From NCBI GenBank assembly GCA_030451965.1, contig JAKDNE010000137.1, positions 1 through 8,057 of the forward strand: 8,057 nt of DNA, in the 5' to 3' direction. A model generated the notes under the pieces. It was not told the origin of the DNA and searched no databases. It saw only the letters and a program-made list of their open reading frames with translations. The DNA comes from Brachybacterium sp. (lineage in GTDB: Bacteria; Actinomycetota; Actinomycetes; Actinomycetales; Dermabacteraceae). The position numbers and the translations under genes are program-made. Shown one piece after another: positions 1-6,326 of this stretch. Numbering within the stretch: the first letter of the stretch is position 1; every line of letters begins with the position of its first letter.

Positions 1-3
1 GGC

Positions 4-852
4 TCAGGCGCCCTGGTGCCCGGCGAACTCGGCCGGATGCAGGCCGCGGCGGCCGTCCTCACCCTTGTGCAGGGCGCTGATCCGGGCGACCTCGTCCTCG
101 GTGAGGGTCAGCTCGAGGGAGGCGAAGTTCGCCACGATCCGCTCGGGCGTGACGGACTTCGGGATCACCACGTTGCCGAGCGCGAGGTTCCAGGCGATCA
201 TGACCTGTGCCGGGGTGGCGTCGTGGGCATCGGCGATCTGCGTGATGACGGGGTCCTCGAGCTCGCCGCCGTTCTGGCCGAGCGGTGACCAGGACTCGGT
301 GACGATCCCCTTGGCGGCGTGGAAGCGGCGCAGCTCGGGCTGGTTGAAGTACGGATGCAGCTCGATCTGGTTGAGCACCGGCACCACGCCGGTCTTGGAC
401 TCGAGCTCGACGAGGTCCTCCATACGGAAGTTCGAGGTGCCGATCGAGCGGATGCGGCCCTGCTTCTGCAGCTCGATGAGGGCCTTCCAGGTCCCGACCG
501 ACAGCCCGGCCGACGGGGCGGGCCAGTGGATCAGGTAGAGGTCGAGCTCGTCGAGGCCGAGATCGTCCATGGTGGCGTCGAAGGAGGCGTGGGTCGCGTC
601 GTAGCCCTGGTCCTGATTGGGGACTTTGGAGGTCACGAAGACGTCGTCGCGCGGCAGGCCCGCGGTGCGCAGCGCCTGGCCCACGCCGGCTTCGTTGTTG
701 TAGCCGCGGGCGGTGTCGACGTGGCGGTAGCCGGCCTCGAGAGCTGCGACGACCACGTCGGCGGCGACCTCGTTCTCGACCTGCCAGACGCCGTAGCCGA
801 GCTGCGGGATCGAGTGGCCGTCACGGAAGGGGAGGCGGGGCGAAGTGGTCAT
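4..852 (-). CDS. Aldo/keto reductase, 2,5-diketo-D-gluconate reductase-like
   Basis: A complete 282-residue cytosolic NADPH-dependent aldo/keto reductase, the usual length for this TIM-barrel family. The catalytic tetrad is visible: Asp46 and Tyr51 in VDTARGYNNE, Lys76 in VTSKVPN and His109 in LIHWP. GTSNF (138-142), WSPLGQ (188-193) and the NADPH-phosphate motif IPKSVTPERI (Lys232, Ser233, Arg238) follow in the expected order. These features match the AKR5-type prokaryotic enzymes (DkgA/DkgB-like) that reduce aldehydes and ketones such as 2,5-diketogluconate and methylglyoxal; the true substrate cannot be read from the sequence. The ATG at 852 is supported by AAGGAG at 857-862. It lies 79 bases after the NUDIX gene on the same strand, so it may be the last gene of that transcript or have its own promoter; a TAGTCT -10-like hexamer at 921-926 lacks a good -35 box. 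Family assignment is firm, substrate open. Confidence 0.95.
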   Translation of the reverse strand: MTTSPRLPFRDGHSIPQLGYGVWQVENEVAADVVVAALEAGYRHVDTARGYNNEAGVGQALRTAGLPRDDVFVTSKVPNQDQGYDATHASFDATMDDLGLDELDLYLIHWPAPSAGLSVGTWKALIELQKQGRIRSIGTSNFRMEDLVELESKTGVVPVLNQIELHPYFNQPELRRFHAAKGIVTESWSPLGQNGGELEDPVITQIADAHDATPAQVMIAWNLALGNVVIPKSVTPERIVANFASLELTLTEDEVARISALHKGEDGRRGLHPAEFAGHQGA

Positions 853-861
853 GGTGCTCCT

Positions 862-886
862 TGCTCTCGGGTCATGCTGCTCTCGG
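862..886. repeat. Direct repeat TGCTCTCGG upstream of the aldo/keto reductase
   Basis: Identical 9-base copies at 862-870 and 878-886, 16 bases apart, lie just upstream of the reductase's AAGGAG; the left copy touches it. They could be a tandem operator or a small local duplication, since GTCATG also precedes each copy. Nothing else is visible in the 79-base gap (853-931). Confidence 0.45.
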
Positions 887-931
887 ACCGCGGCGATGCA
901 CCGCAGGGGCCGACCCGTCCAGACTATCGGC

Positions 932-1399
932 TCAGCCCCTGCTCACGCCCAGCGAGAGCGGCCGGTCGCTGGGGTCGGACTCGAGCCAGCGCGCGAGCGC
1001 CGGGGGCTGGACGTCGTACTCGTCGAGATGCTCCAGCGGCAGCCACGCGGTGCCGGCCTGCCTGCGGTCGGGATCGGTGCCCTCCCTCGGCTCCTCCCCG
1101 TCGCCCAGACCGCACCAGTAGGCGACGTTGACCTGGTGGAAGGGGGCGATCGCGGAATCGTCGCGGACACTGTGGTCGGTCATGAACTCGAACAGGCAGG
1201 CGAGCTGGTGGACCTCGACCTGCGCACCGATCTCCTCTCGGCACTCGCGGATCAGGGCGGCAGGCTGGTCCTCGCCATGCTCCTGGCCGCCGCCGGGCAG
1301 CTCGAACATCTCGTGGCCGGCGGGGTGGACGTACCGGTTCATGAGCACCCGCCGGTCGCGGACGATCAGGGCCTTCACGGCCACGCGCGGGCCGCTCAC
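932..1399 (-). CDS. NUDIX hydrolase
   Basis: A 155-residue NUDIX-fold hydrolase, expected to cleave a nucleoside diphosphate linked to another group (X). The Nudix box runs from Gly37 to Ala59 and fits Gx5Ex7REUxEExGU: Gly37, Glu43, Arg51, Glu52, Glu55, Glu56 and Gly58 are all present, so metal binding and catalysis should be intact. The one deviation is Cys53 where an aliphatic residue is usual. The N-terminal strand VAVKALIVRDRRVLMNRY is typical of the fold. The start is GTG at 1399, whose bases overlap the TGA of the EIIA-like gene (GTGA, 1396-1399). There is no separate Shine-Dalgarno sequence, so translation is probably coupled to the upstream gene. Substrate (sugar nucleotide, dinucleotide polyphosphate or oxidised nucleotide) cannot be told. 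Pairing with a sugar-related EIIA is suggestive only. Confidence 0.93.
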   Translation of the reverse strand: MSGPRVAVKALIVRDRRVLMNRYVHPAGHEMFELPGGGQEHGEDQPAALIRECREEIGAQVEVHQLACLFEFMTDHSVRDDSAIAPFHQVNVAYWCGLGDGEEPREGTDPDRRQAGTAWLPLEHLDEYDVQPPALARWLESDPSDRPLSLGVSRG

Positions 1400-2031
1400 G
1401 CCCCGGCCCCCGGGCTGCTGTCGGGCTCTTGACAGTCGGTGGTCCCGCAGTCCGCGGCGCCGCGATCGGTGTCCTCGCGGCCGGAGTCGCTGCCCGTCGG
1501 GTCACCGCCCCCGGCCCCGCCGCCTGCGGGGTCGGGCAGCGCTTCGGCGAGGAGCACAGCGGCACGCTCCCGCAGCTCATCGTCCTGCTCGACCTCGAGC
1601 AGTTCCGCGACGGCGGCCTCGTTCCGGAGCAGGCCCATCAGCCGCTGCAGGGCGGCGAGGTGCTCCCTGGCATCGGTCAGCAGCGGCATCACCACCAGGC
1701 GCGCGTCGACCGTGCCCTCCTTCGCGCCCATCTCTCCGAAGGGGACGGGGCGGGCGAGGGTCGCGAGCACCAGTCCCGGGACCACCACGTGCTGCGGATC
1801 AGCGTGCGGGATCGCGGTGGGGATCGGAGTGGGCAGACCGGTGGGGTAGGTCCGCTCGCGCGCCTGCAGCGCCTCCGGGAAGTCGACGGTCACGGCGCCG
1901 GCGTCGAGCAGCCTCCCCGCGAGGGAGCGCAGCACGTCCTCGGCATCGGAGACATCCAGGTGTGCGAGGACCACCGTCAGCCCCAGGGGCGCTCGGGGGT
2001 CGTCGGCGGAGGGTCGCGGGTCTGTGCTCAT
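1396..2031 (-). CDS. Stand-alone PTS EIIA domain protein (fructose/galactitol type)
   Basis: A 211-residue protein with a PTS EIIA type-2 domain (Fru/Mtl/Gat family) at about residues 17-163. The phosphoacceptor motif is TAIPHADPQHVVVPGLVLATL, with His76 as the expected site phosphorylated by HPr. The later stretch KEGTVDARLVVMPLLTDAREHLAALQRLMGLL is also typical, including a partner-binding helix. GatA-like is the nearest impression. After residue 165 comes a tail of about 45 residues rich in Gly, Asp, Ser and Thr that looks disordered and is not part of the family fold. The open frame reaches further upstream, but the ATG at 2031 is chosen because GGAGGA precedes it (2035-2040) and the extra N-terminus would cross the divergent promoter region. 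No IIB or IIC gene is in the window, so it acts with a remote permease or as a regulator. It overlaps the NUDIX gene by 4 bases and is divergent from a SorC-type regulator. Confidence 0.88.
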   Translation of the reverse strand: MSTDPRPSADDPRAPLGLTVVLAHLDVSDAEDVLRSLAGRLLDAGAVTVDFPEALQARERTYPTGLPTPIPTAIPHADPQHVVVPGLVLATLARPVPFGEMGAKEGTVDARLVVMPLLTDAREHLAALQRLMGLLRNEAAVAELLEVEQDDELRERAAVLLAEALPDPAGGGAGGGDPTGSDSGREDTDRGAADCGTTDCQEPDSSPGAGA

Positions 2032-2034
2032 GGT

Positions 2035-2040
2035 TCCTCC
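2035..2040 (-). promoter_or_regulatory. Ribosome binding site fixing the EIIA start
   Basis: Read on the minus strand, GGAGGA lies three bases before the ATG at 2031. It decides between this start and the upstream methionines of the longer open frame (up to 2169), which would overlap the divergent regulator's start. Confidence 0.75.
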
Positions 2041-2083
2041 CGGGTCGGTCACCCCTGATTCTGGCACTTCTCGGCGGCGGTCT

Positions 2084-2091
2084 GCGTACGC
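2084..2091. promoter_or_regulatory. Palindrome GCGTACGC in divergent gap
   Basis: A perfect 8-bp palindrome near the middle of the gap between the EIIA-like gene and the SorC-type regulator; pairing resumes beyond one mismatch (TC on the left, GA on the right). The position suits an operator or overlapping promoter elements, but an 8-bp palindrome in GC-rich DNA can occur by chance. No convincing -35/-10 pair was found on either strand in this gap. Confidence 0.25.
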
Positions 2092-2124
2092 TGAGCACAT
2101 TCGCCCGGACGCCGCCCCGTGACC

Positions 2125-2138
2125 GGCAGGAACCTGCC
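2125..2138. promoter_or_regulatory. Candidate operator, inverted repeat GGCAGG-AA-CCTGCC
   Basis: Perfect 6-bp arms (2125-2130 and 2133-2138) are separated by AA. The repeat lies directly before the AGGAG (2140-2144) of the SorC-type regulator. Two-fold symmetry and location suit autoregulation by binding at or just after the transcription start. It could instead form a short mRNA hairpin that modulates access to the ribosome binding site. The half-site AGGAACC also appears inverted as GGTTCCT at 2032-2038 beside the EIIA start, though that copy overlaps its ribosome binding site. Binding is inferred. Confidence 0.4.
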
Positions 2139-2149
2139 CAGGAGCATCC

Positions 2150-3106
2150 ATGCCCGCCCCTCGTAACACCGCCGTCGTCGTGCGCGCGGCGCGCCTGTAC
2201 TACGAGCAGGGCCGCTCGCAGACGGAGGTGGCCGAGGAGCTGGGGCTGTCCCGCTCGAACGTCTCGAGGATCCTCGCCCAGGCCCGGGACCGCGGCATCG
2301 TGGAGGTCACGATCCATGACCCCGACGGACCTCCGCAGCGCGACGAGGCGCTCGAGGCCGCCCTGCGCACCACCTTCTCCCTGCGCGAGGCGCATGTGGT
2401 CTCCGCTCCGCGCACCACGGCGATGGAGTCGGTGGCCCGCGAGGGAGCGGCGCTGCTCAGCCAGCGGGTCGCGACGGTGCGCAGCATCGGGGTGTCCTGG
2501 GGGGAGACGGTCCAGAGCGTGGTCGCGCAGTTGGAGACGCTGCGTCCCCGGCCGGCTCCCGAGGTGCTCCCGCTGGTGGGTGGGCACAGCACGCTGGACC
2601 AGTTCGGCTCAGGGGAGTCGGTGCTGCGGGTCCTCGGCTCTCGCCTGGGGGCGACGCCGCGCACGCTCTACGCTCCCGCGGTGCTGGAATCGTCCACAGC
2701 GGTGGCGACGCTGCGAGCGGAGTCGAGCATCGGGGAGGTGCTGGCCGCGGCCGCCCGCGTGGAGCTGGCGCTGGTGGGCATCGGCTCGCTGGGGGTGCAC
2801 TCCTCACCGCACGTGCTCGAGCTGATGGGGCTGAACGCCTCCGAGCGCGCCGCCTTCGATGCGCAGCGCCCGGTGGGTGATGTGTGCGGACGCTTCATCG
2901 ACGCCCACGGGATACCGCTGGGTGCGCCGACGGATCAGCGGGTGCTCGCGGTGACCTTCTCGGAGCTGCTGCGGGTCCCGGAGGTGGTGGGGGTCGCGGC
3001 CGGACCGGAGAAGGCACCGGGCGTTCTCGGGGTGCTGCGCAGCGGTGCGATCGACACCGTGGTGGTCGATGTCGAGCTGGCCCGTGAGGTGCTCGCGGGA
3101 GCCTGA
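2150..3106 (+). CDS. SorC/DeoR-type sugar-binding transcriptional regulator
   Basis: A 318-residue regulator of the SorC family, which bind a phosphorylated sugar in a C-terminal Rossmann-like domain. The N-terminal helix-turn-helix is clear at residues 11-48, with EVAEELGLSRSNVSRILAQA as turn and recognition helix. The effector domain carries the family landmarks in order: GVSWGETV (114-121), LVGGHST (142-148), APA (175-177), VGIGSLG (209-215), VGDVCGRFIDAHG (242-254) and AGPEKAPGVLGVLRSGAID (284-302). Length is normal and nothing is missing. The ATG at 2150 has AGGAG at 2140-2144, five bases away. It is transcribed divergently from the EIIA-NUDIX pair across 118 bases that contain a symmetrical operator candidate, so those genes and itself are the likely targets. 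Ligand and polarity (activator or repressor) cannot be told from the sequence. Confidence 0.95.
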   Translation: MPAPRNTAVVVRAARLYYEQGRSQTEVAEELGLSRSNVSRILAQARDRGIVEVTIHDPDGPPQRDEALEAALRTTFSLREAHVVSAPRTTAMESVAREGAALLSQRVATVRSIGVSWGETVQSVVAQLETLRPRPAPEVLPLVGGHSTLDQFGSGESVLRVLGSRLGATPRTLYAPAVLESSTAVATLRAESSIGEVLAAAARVELALVGIGSLGVHSSPHVLELMGLNASERAAFDAQRPVGDVCGRFIDAHGIPLGAPTDQRVLAVTFSELLRVPEVVGVAAGPEKAPGVLGVLRSGAIDTVVVDVELAREVLAGA

Positions 3107-3129
3107 CCGCACCCGCCGCGCGCAAGACG

Positions 3130-3178
3130 CTCTGCCTCAGCTGTCGCTGAGCAGAGGTCGTGGCGACAGGTGAGGCAG
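3130..3178. terminator. Bidirectional terminator-like hairpins between convergent genes
   Basis: Two mutually exclusive stems are possible. The compact one pairs 3130-3141 (CTCTGCCTCAGC) with 3146-3156 (GCTGAGCAGAG): 11 base pairs, one bulged C and a TGTC loop. The longer one pairs 3132-3147 with 3163-3178: 15 of 16 positions match around a 15-base loop. There is no T run on either side, so this is not a classical intrinsic terminator; GC-rich actinobacterial terminators often lack one. The position between two converging stop codons (3106 and 3222) supports the role. Confidence 0.6.
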
Positions 3179-3227
3179 TGCGAGGTGCGGCACGTGACCG
3201 AGGCAGCTCAGGAGCGACAGCTCAGGC
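3134..3227. repeat. Three related copies of a 14-base element
   Basis: GCGACAGGTGAGGC at 3163-3176 and GCGACAGCTCAGGC at 3214-3227 are direct copies with two differences. A third copy lies inverted at 3134-3147 and matches each of them at 13 of 14 positions. The right-hand copy covers the stop codon of the aminotransferase gene (3222-3224). The inverted copy can therefore pair with either direct copy, giving alternative hairpins in a transcript from either strand. Confidence 0.6.
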
Positions 3228-4118
3228 CTGGCCCTTGAGCACCGTCTGGAACCGGGCGGTGAGCTCGGGGTCCACCGGCAGCTCCGTCTCGTCGAGATGG
3301 GTGATCGGTGCGGCGAGCCGGGTCGAGGAGAGCAGCCAGGCGCCGTCGGAGCCGGCCACGTCCGCCGGCGTCATCAGCTCGTCCCGCACCGCGACGCCGT
3401 CCTGCTGCAGCCACGTGAACAGGGTCTTCACACTGGTTCCGGCCAGCACCCCGGCGCTCACGGGCGTGGTGAGGAACTCCTCGCCGCGGCGCACCAGCAG
3501 TGTGGACGTCGGCCCTTCGAGCACGTAGCCGTCGCTCGACAGGAACAGCACGTCGGCCGCTCCACGCCGCTTGGCCTCGCGGACGGCTGCCATGTTCACC
3601 GCGTAGCTGAGGGTCTTCGCCCCGGGGAGCAGCCAGGGGCTGGTCTCGGTGACGGTGGTGGCCAGGCCGCGATCGAGCACCGCGACCCGCATGCCGGCCC
3701 GGTACGGGCTCCAGTCGTCGGAGACCCGGGCATGGATCCAGCAGGTGGGGACGCCGGCACCCTCGATGCCGCGGGTGAGCATGACGCGCACGCTGAGTTC
3801 GGCGACCGGCGGGTGGGCCGCGATCGCGGCGTCGACCGCCTCGGCGAGGACGGCCTGGTCGGGCTCGGGCAGCTCGATCTGAGCGGCGCTGCGGGAGAGC
3901 CGCGCCAGGTGGGGGCCCACGTTCACGGGCACGCCGTCGAAGGCGCCGATGGTCTCGAAGACGCCGTCGCCGCGGGTGGCGACCAGATCGGTGACCGACA
4001 GCTGCGGGACTGTCGCATCGGCCAGGTGGAACTGGGCGCCGCCATCGGCCGGGGTGCCGGTCGCACCGGGGACGAGGACGAGGACCGGAGCGGGGGCTGC
4101 GGGGCTGGTCGTGGTCAT
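3222..4118 (-). CDS. Class IV PLP aminotransferase, aminodeoxychorismate lyase-like
   Basis: A 298-residue cytosolic PLP enzyme of fold type IV, the group holding branched-chain and D-amino-acid aminotransferases and 4-amino-4-deoxychorismate lyase (PabC, which makes p-aminobenzoate for folate). Visible landmarks are RGDGVFETIG (49-58), HLARLSRSA (70-78), the PLP-binding Lys168 in PGAKTLSYAVNM, and DGYVLEGPTSTLLV (196-209) with Glu201. The size and RGDGVFET favour a PabC-like role, but the substrate within this superfamily is hard to assign, and no pabA or pabB lies nearby. Aminotransferase activity is the alternative. The first 30 residues are Ala/Pro/Thr-rich and may be flexible. The ATG at 4118 has AGGAG at 4126-4130, seven bases upstream. 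A plausible promoter lies at 4168-4196, so it seems to be transcribed on its own, converging on the SorC-type gene. Confidence 0.9.
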   Translation of the reverse strand: MTTTSPAAPAPVLVLVPGATGTPADGGAQFHLADATVPQLSVTDLVATRGDGVFETIGAFDGVPVNVGPHLARLSRSAAQIELPEPDQAVLAEAVDAAIAAHPPVAELSVRVMLTRGIEGAGVPTCWIHARVSDDWSPYRAGMRVAVLDRGLATTVTETSPWLLPGAKTLSYAVNMAAVREAKRRGAADVLFLSSDGYVLEGPTSTLLVRRGEEFLTTPVSAGVLAGTSVKTLFTWLQQDGVAVRDELMTPADVAGSDGAWLLSSTRLAAPITHLDETELPVDPELTARFQTVLKGQA

Positions 4119-4167
4119 GTCACGGCTCCTGATCGAGGGGCCTCACGGGATGGGAGGCGGTCCGACC

Positions 4168-4196
4168 AGCGTAGACCCGTCGCCGCGCCGGGTCAG
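4168..4196 (-). promoter_or_regulatory. Predicted sigma-70-type promoter of the aminotransferase gene
   Basis: On the minus strand, CTGACC (4191-4196) resembles TTGACA. It is followed after exactly 17 bases by TACGCT (4168-4173), which fits TAnnnT. Transcription would start near 4161, leaving a leader of about 40 bases with the AGGAG inside it. The rest of the 4119-4210 gap shows no gene. Confidence 0.5.
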
Positions 4197-4204
4197 CGAC
4201 GGGG

Positions 4205-4220
4205 CGGAGGTCAGCCTCCG
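4205..4220. terminator. Small perfect hairpin over the stop codon of the 4211-5005 gene
   Basis: CGGAGG (4205-4210) and CCTCCG (4215-4220) form a perfect 6-bp stem with a 4-base loop that includes the TGA stop at 4211-4213. It may be a weak terminator or an mRNA 3' end structure for the acidic protein gene, just before the aminotransferase promoter. There is no T run and the stem is short. Confidence 0.35.
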
Positions 4221-5005
4221 AGCACCGCGATGACGCGGCCGCGCTCGCTCCAGGCGATGTGCGTCTCGAGCGGGTCGCCGGGCACCTCGACCTCGATCAG
4301 GTCCACGCGGGCACCGACGGGCGCTGCGCGCAGATCGGCGACCGCGAGCGTTCCCGCGGGCAGACCGTCGACGCCAGCAGCGGCAGGGTCCTGCAGCGGC
4401 ACCTCGGCGCTGGGCGCGGAATCGGTCATGCCGAGGATCGCAGCGAAGAGATGCTCGTCCATCAGCTGCTCCGCCGCGTCGGTGCGTGCGCTCTCGGAGT
4501 CCTCGGCGGCCGGGCCGCGAGCCGCGAGCGCGTCGAGGGTGGCCTCGAGGGCGTCGGCGAACCGTTCGAGATAGGCGGCGAGATCGTCGGCGGCGAGCTG
4601 CAGGGCGAGATCCTCGCCGATGCCGTACACGGCCCCGGGAGTGCCGTCCGCGTCCAGCGCCAGCACCACAGCCGCCTCGGGCGTCTCGTACAGCGGGTAG
4701 AAGCTGGTCGCGTCACCGAGCAGGGTGTACGGGCCCACATCCGTGCGGTCCTCGATCTGGAGGGTCAGCATGGTCAGCCCGCACACCTCGATCCCGCCGA
4801 GCTCGTCACCGATCTGCTCGAGGGCGGGCGGCGGGTCGGCCGCCACCTCCTCCTCGGTGACGGCGAGGCCCGGGATCAGCGCGGAGTCCTCCTCGTGGGT
4901 GTTCACCAGCGAGGCGAGGCGGTCCAGGACCCGTCGCACGGAGGCCAGCGGCAGCACCTCGGCCTCGGTGGGCCAGGGCAGGGAGTTGTTCATCGGCGTG
5001 CTCAC
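4211..5005 (-). CDS. Uncharacterised acidic protein, possibly SUKH/SMI1-like
   Basis: I do not recognise this 264-residue protein with confidence. It is strongly acidic, has no signal peptide or membrane segment and should be cytosolic. Residues 15-60 and 137-195 look helical. Residues 60-160 contain GGIEVCGLTMLTLQ, a DATSFYPLYETPEAAVVLALD stretch and a helix DLAAYLERFADALEATL. This layout (a G-G turn, a strand with an aromatic, then a final helix) recalls SMI1/KNR4 (SUKH) proteins, but that is only an impression. A separate beta-rich C-terminal part (217-264, ending in RGRVIAVLGG) follows a low-complexity linker. The start is GTG at 5005 or ATG at 4993; neither has a Shine-Dalgarno sequence, so it may be leaderless. 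It lies 79 bases after the oxidoreductase gene on the same strand and may be co-transcribed with it. That the coding frame is real is supported by third-position G/C bias and ordinary composition. Confidence 0.8.
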   Translation of the reverse strand: MSTPMNNSLPWPTEAEVLPLASVRRVLDRLASLVNTHEEDSALIPGLAVTEEEVAADPPPALEQIGDELGGIEVCGLTMLTLQIEDRTDVGPYTLLGDATSFYPLYETPEAAVVLALDADGTPGAVYGIGEDLALQLAADDLAAYLERFADALEATLDALAARGPAAEDSESARTDAAEQLMDEHLFAAILGMTDSAPSAEVPLQDPAAAGVDGLPAGTLAVADLRAAPVGARVDLIEVEVPGDPLETHIAWSERGRVIAVLGG

Positions 5006-5084
5006 GGGCCCAGTCTGTCACGGGCGGCGGCGCCTCTCCGGCCGGGTCAGCGGCGAGCGCCCGGGACGGCACCGCGCACTCGAT

Positions 5085-6293
5085 TCAGCCCGGCGTGATC
5101 TGCCCGTCCAGGTCCTCGACAGCCAGCTCCCCGTTCTGGGAGGCGGCGATGACCTCCCGCGCCCGGTCCGCCGAGTCCCACGTGTTCCACAGCAGCACGC
5201 CCTCGACCCTGCCGTCCTCGAGGTAGTGGACGACGGCGGCGGTGCGGTCCTCGTTCCACACCTCGCGCATCTCCATAGAGGCGTCCAGGCGACCTACGGC
5301 CTCGTACCCGTCGTCGAACAGGTCGGAGAAGAACAGCGGCGTGTACTCGTACGCCTCCTCGGCGCCGGCCATGTTCTTCCCGGCCGCGGTGCCGGAGGCC
5401 TGGGCGTGATCGACGTGCTCGACATGACGCAGGCCCAGCAGCGGGTCGTGGAACAGGGCGATGTCCCCGGCGGCATAGACGTCCGGGGCACTGGTGCGCA
5501 GGTACGGGTCCACGACCACGGCACCGAGCTCGAGGTCCAGGCCCCCGTGATCGGCCAGGTTCGTGTTCAGCTCGGCGCCGAGGCCGAGCACGGCGGCGTC
5601 GGCGTGCAGGGACTCCGTCGCCCCGGAGTGCAGCACCAGCTCCTCCCCGGTGCCGATCCCCATCAGCCGGAACCCGGGCACCAGGGTGATGCCGTGCTCG
5701 GCGAAGGTCTGCTCCAGGTGGCCGGTGATGGAGGCGGGGAACATGTGCTCGAGCAGGTGCTGCCCGGCATGGGCCAGTGTCACCTGGGCGCCGGTGCGGG
5801 TCAGCGCCGCGGCGACCTCGGTGCCGATGTAGCCGCCGCCGACCACGACCATCCGAGCCCCCTCCGTGGCGAGCCCGCGCAGGTGGCGGTAGTCGCCGAC
5901 GGTCCGCAGACAGACGACCCGGTCGTCGTGGACATCCGGGAAGTGACGGGCGGAGGACCCTGTGGCCAGCAGCGCCTTCCCGTAGTGGGTGAACTGTCCG
6001 CGGGCGGTGACCACGCTGTGCGAGGTCGGAAAGAGCTCGGTGACCAGGGTGGAGGTGAACAGCGTCGCGCCGGTCTCCTCCGCGGTGTGGAGGTCCTGGC
6101 TCTCGGGGTCCGGGTTCTCGCCGTTCCAGAGATCCTTGGACAGCGCGGGCCGGTAGACCGGGCTGTGCGGATCGGCCGAGAGGATCGCGATGGTGGCGTC
6201 CGGCTCGGCGGCGCGGATCGCCCGGGCAGCGGAATCGGCGGCCACACCGCCCCCGATGATCACGTGATCGTAACGGGCTTCGAGGTTCGTCAT
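5085..6293 (-). CDS. AIF-like FAD/NAD(P)H-dependent oxidoreductase
   Basis: A 402-residue flavoprotein of the pyridine nucleotide-disulfide oxidoreductase class, with no redox Cys pair. The FAD-binding motif is VIIGGGVAADSAARAI (11-26), YRPALSKDLW (47-56) is the family's conserved loop, and ATGSSAR (110-116) is the second flavin contact. A NAD(P)H-binding VVVGGGYIGTEVAAAL (149-164) and the FAD-binding DVYAAGDIA (271-279) follow. The C-terminal part with PLFFSDLFDDGYEAVGRLD (319-337) resembles AIF and ferredoxin/rubredoxin reductases. Such enzymes pass electrons from NAD(P)H to a carrier or quinone; the partner is not encoded here. The ATG at 6293 is chosen over a frame that reaches 6548 because AAGGAG (6300-6305) precedes it, the family fold starts right after it, and a promoter lies at 6327-6355. 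The longer frame would also overlap the divergent GCS2 gene. Confidence 0.92.
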   Translation of the reverse strand: MTNLEARYDHVIIGGGVAADSAARAIRAAEPDATIAILSADPHSPVYRPALSKDLWNGENPDPESQDLHTAEETGATLFTSTLVTELFPTSHSVVTARGQFTHYGKALLATGSSARHFPDVHDDRVVCLRTVGDYRHLRGLATEGARMVVVGGGYIGTEVAAALTRTGAQVTLAHAGQHLLEHMFPASITGHLEQTFAEHGITLVPGFRLMGIGTGEELVLHSGATESLHADAAVLGLGAELNTNLADHGGLDLELGAVVVDPYLRTSAPDVYAAGDIALFHDPLLGLRHVEHVDHAQASGTAAGKNMAGAEEAYEYTPLFFSDLFDDGYEAVGRLDASMEMREVWNEDRTAAVVHYLEDGRVEGVLLWNTWDSADRAREVIAASQNGELAVEDLDGQITPG

Positions 6294-6326
6294 CGCAGGC
6301 TCCTTCACCGACCGGATGGTCCCTCC

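Noticed and set aside
2032..2169. An N-terminal extension of the EIIA protein up to 2169
   Set aside because: It would overlap the divergent regulator's start, is Gly/Arg-rich and unlike the family, and the ATG at 2031 has a strong ribosome binding site.
1128..2825. A 565-residue plus-strand open frame across the NUDIX, EIIA and SorC genes
   Set aside because: Its translation is dominated by Arg, Ala, Pro and Ser, crosses an intergenic region and conflicts with three recognisable genes.
3297..4574. A 425-residue plus-strand open frame antisense to the aminotransferase and part of the acidic protein gene
   Set aside because: It crosses a promoter and a stop codon of well-supported minus-strand genes and has the Gly/Arg/His-rich look of a shadow frame.
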